From DATLAN01 sp035527455 (GTDB lineage: Bacteria; Planctomycetota; Planctomycetia; Pirellulales; Thermoguttaceae), in contig DATLAN010000281.1 in assembly GCA_035527455.1 (NCBI GenBank), positions 1-15,548 of the forward strand: a stretch of 15,548 nucleotides of DNA, given 5' to 3'. The notes beneath the pieces are model-generated. The model worked only from the letters and a program-made list of their open reading frames with translations, was not told where the DNA came from and made no database searches. The translations under genes were made by a program, and so were the position numbers. Below, piece after piece: positions 14,751-15,548 of this stretch. Position 1 is the stretch's first letter. Each line of letters begins with the position of its first letter.

Positions 14751-15104
14751 CTAGTACGAATGGGTCCCCAATACTACCTCGCAGCCGAATTTCTCCTCGA
14801 CCGTGGCCTTCAACTCGTCGAACCGAATCGGGCATTGTGCCGTCTTCATGGCCCCCTTGATACACGTGCCCAAGTGAAGCACTTCGATCGGTCGATCCAG
14901 GTTCCCGGTCACGTCGCTGAGCAGCTTGACTCGCGGGACGGTCAGGCCGGGGCAGTCGCCGCAGTCGGTCATGGCAACCAGGTCGATGTCATCGTGCCGG
15001 GCGAACTCGCCGTTCTTCTCCTTGATCCCCTTGAAACACTTCGCACACGCGACACACGAGTGGTCCTTGATCCGCTTGCAGTAGAGGATGGCTATCTTCG
15101 GCAT
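14751..15104 (-). CDS. CGGC domain-containing Cys-rich protein
   Basis: A 117-aa protein that matches my recollection of the CGGC domain family (function unknown, thought to bind metal). It starts MPKIAILYCKRIKDHSCVAC and has nine cysteines: C9, C17, C20, C23, C48, C51, C81, C91 and C108. The family's central CGGC motif appears here as CGDC (48-51, in MTDCGDCPGL), so one internal Gly is Asp while both cysteines remain. HLGTCIKGAMKTAQCPIRF (77-95) is the second conserved cluster. The ATG at 15104 has AAAGGAG 6 nt upstream (15117-15111). The frame is open further upstream, but those codons would cross both promoters and show no conservation. It is likely cytoplasmic and probably heads an operon with the 100-aa protein. 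Confidence 0.8.
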   Translation of the reverse strand: MPKIAILYCKRIKDHSCVACAKCFKGIKEKNGEFARHDDIDLVAMTDCGDCPGLTVPRVKLLSDVTGNLDRPIEVLHLGTCIKGAMKTAQCPIRFDELKATVEEKFGCEVVLGTHSY

Positions 15105-15159
15105 GACGTTCTCCTTTCGGCAGTCTCGCGGGCCGGGAAATGCAGAAACCGGAACGTGT

Positions 15160-15188
15160 ATTGTAGCTCTGTGGCTCGTCGACGACAA
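15160..15188 (-). promoter_or_regulatory. Promoter for the CGGC-domain operon
   Basis: On the minus strand TTGTCG (15188-15183) and TACAAT (15165-15160) are 17 bp apart, matching the consensus at 4 of 6 and 5 of 6. The start would be near 15153, about 49 nt before the ATG. The -35 element lies only 11 bp from the -35 of the divergent plus-strand promoter. Confidence 0.5.
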
Positions 15189-15199
15189 TCCAACCTGTT

Positions 15200-15227
15200 T
15201 TGACACGTCGTTCGGCGTCACTATAAT
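15200..15227 (+). promoter_or_regulatory. Perfect-consensus sigma-70 promoter, rightward
   Basis: TTGACA (15200-15205), 16 bp, TATAAT (15222-15227): both hexamers are exact consensus. Transcription would start near 15234. The spacer contains the imperfect palindrome ACGTCGTTCGGCGT (15205-15218), a possible operator. No intact gene follows closely; a terminator-like hairpin begins about 8 nt after the predicted start. Confidence 0.7.
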
Positions 15228-15241
15228 GAGAGGCTGGGAGG

Positions 15242-15270
15242 TCGGCTCTGCCGGAAGCCGAACGTTTTTT
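15242..15270 (+). terminator. Terminator-like hairpin immediately after the promoter
   Basis: TCGGCT (15242-15247) pairs with AGCCGA (15256-15261) around an 8-nt loop, and three bases later comes a run of six T (15265-15270). The stem is short, so termination may be partial. A transcript from the promoter at 15200 would be only about 37 nt long if it stopped here. Confidence 0.45.
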
Positions 15271-15302
15271 GACCCGTGTACGAACTGGAATCTGCCCAAT
15301 GA

Positions 15303-15548
15303 ACAGCACAACAAGGCATTATCGGTGTGAACGACGACAGCAAAGGCGTCCCGCTCGACCAATACGAGCAGGTCTACGACAAGCTCATCACCGCAGCCAA
15401 GGCGGCGAACCCAAAGCTCAAGCTGGTGTTGGGCGAGCCGTTCGTGAAACCCACGGGCGAGATCAGCGAGGGCATCCGCAAGCGGCAGGAGATCGTCGCC
15501 CGGCTCGCGCAAAAACACGGCGCGGCACTGGTGCATTTCCAGCGCGTC
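15303..15548 (+). pseudogene. SGNH/GDSL hydrolase fragment lacking its N-terminus
   Basis: The frame from 15303 to the window edge reads GIIGVNDDSKGVPLDQYEQV (from 15315) and continues YDKLITAAKAANPKLKLVLG, EPFVKPTGEISEGIRKRQEI and VARLAQKHGAALVHFQRV. GVND is the block III G-x-N-D motif of SGNH/GDSL hydrolases, and LKLVLGEPF is the strand that normally follows. A TGA at 15300-15302 closes the frame, and no other frame upstream shows the block I GDS motif or block II glycine, which should lie about 90 residues earlier. As read, the enzyme lacks its nucleophile. The nearest start is GTG 15327, within GVND. It is either a decayed remnant or a gene joined to foreign DNA near 15305. The C-terminal Asp-His pair lies beyond the window. 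Confidence 0.55.

Noticed and set aside
15105..15536. Upstream extension of the CGGC-domain gene to 261 residues
   Set aside because: It would read through both promoters and the antisense of the SGNH fragment; ATG 15104 has a good ribosome site and matches the family start.

Overview
The window looks like chromosomal DNA of a moderately high-GC bacterium, most likely a member of the Planctomycetota. The grounds are the combination of gene types: TPR proteins fused to an O-GlcNAc-transferase-like domain, an FkbM methyltransferase, a lipoprotein carrying a sulfatase-modifying-factor (FGE/SUMF1) domain, and an SGNH hydrolase fragment. Long intergenic repeats and palindromes also fit. The assignment is inference; there is no rRNA or other taxonomic marker here.

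Layout. (1) Positions 1-1553 hold a nearly complete aryl-CoA (benzoate-CoA type) ligase running in from the left edge. (2) Positions 1554-2138 hold no gene. They contain an unusual composite repeat: twelve 7-bp GAGTGNN units, a 27-bp inverted repeat, then eleven 7-bp C-rich units in the opposite sense, followed by a structured leader. (3) Positions 2139-10546 are one co-directional block: three paralogous genes (866, 727 and 792 aa) with 12, 8 and 10 TPR units fused to the same GT41/OGT-like C-terminal domain, followed by an FkbM-type SAM methyltransferase. (4) Positions 10547-10974 hold a gene-free stretch, a very good sigma-70-like promoter and a hairpin-rich leader. (5) Positions 10975-14229 encode two lipoproteins of visibly lower GC: one with an FGE-like domain plus two further regions, the other unrecognised. 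(6) Positions 14423-15104 on the minus strand hold a Cys-rich CGGC-domain protein and a small acidic hypothetical protein. (7) At the right edge, back-to-back promoters are followed by a compact terminator-like hairpin and an SGNH hydrolase reading frame that lacks its N-terminal part.

How the genes may work together. The three TPR-glycosyltransferases and the FkbM protein are closely spaced (30-69 bp gaps) and probably co-transcribed. The simplest reading is a protein O-glycosylation module: three transferases share one catalytic design, use TPR superhelices of different length to choose acceptors, and the methyltransferase caps or modifies the glycan. Acceptors and donor sugar cannot be read from the sequence. 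The lipoprotein pair has its own promoter and base composition and appears to be a separate unit.

The strongest observations are the exact-register variation in TPR number, a TTG start for the second paralogue that matches its sisters in both N-terminal length and ribosome-site spacing, the composite heptamer element, the FGE-type cysteine pair in an exported lipoprotein, and the consensus promoter followed almost at once by a terminator-like hairpin.
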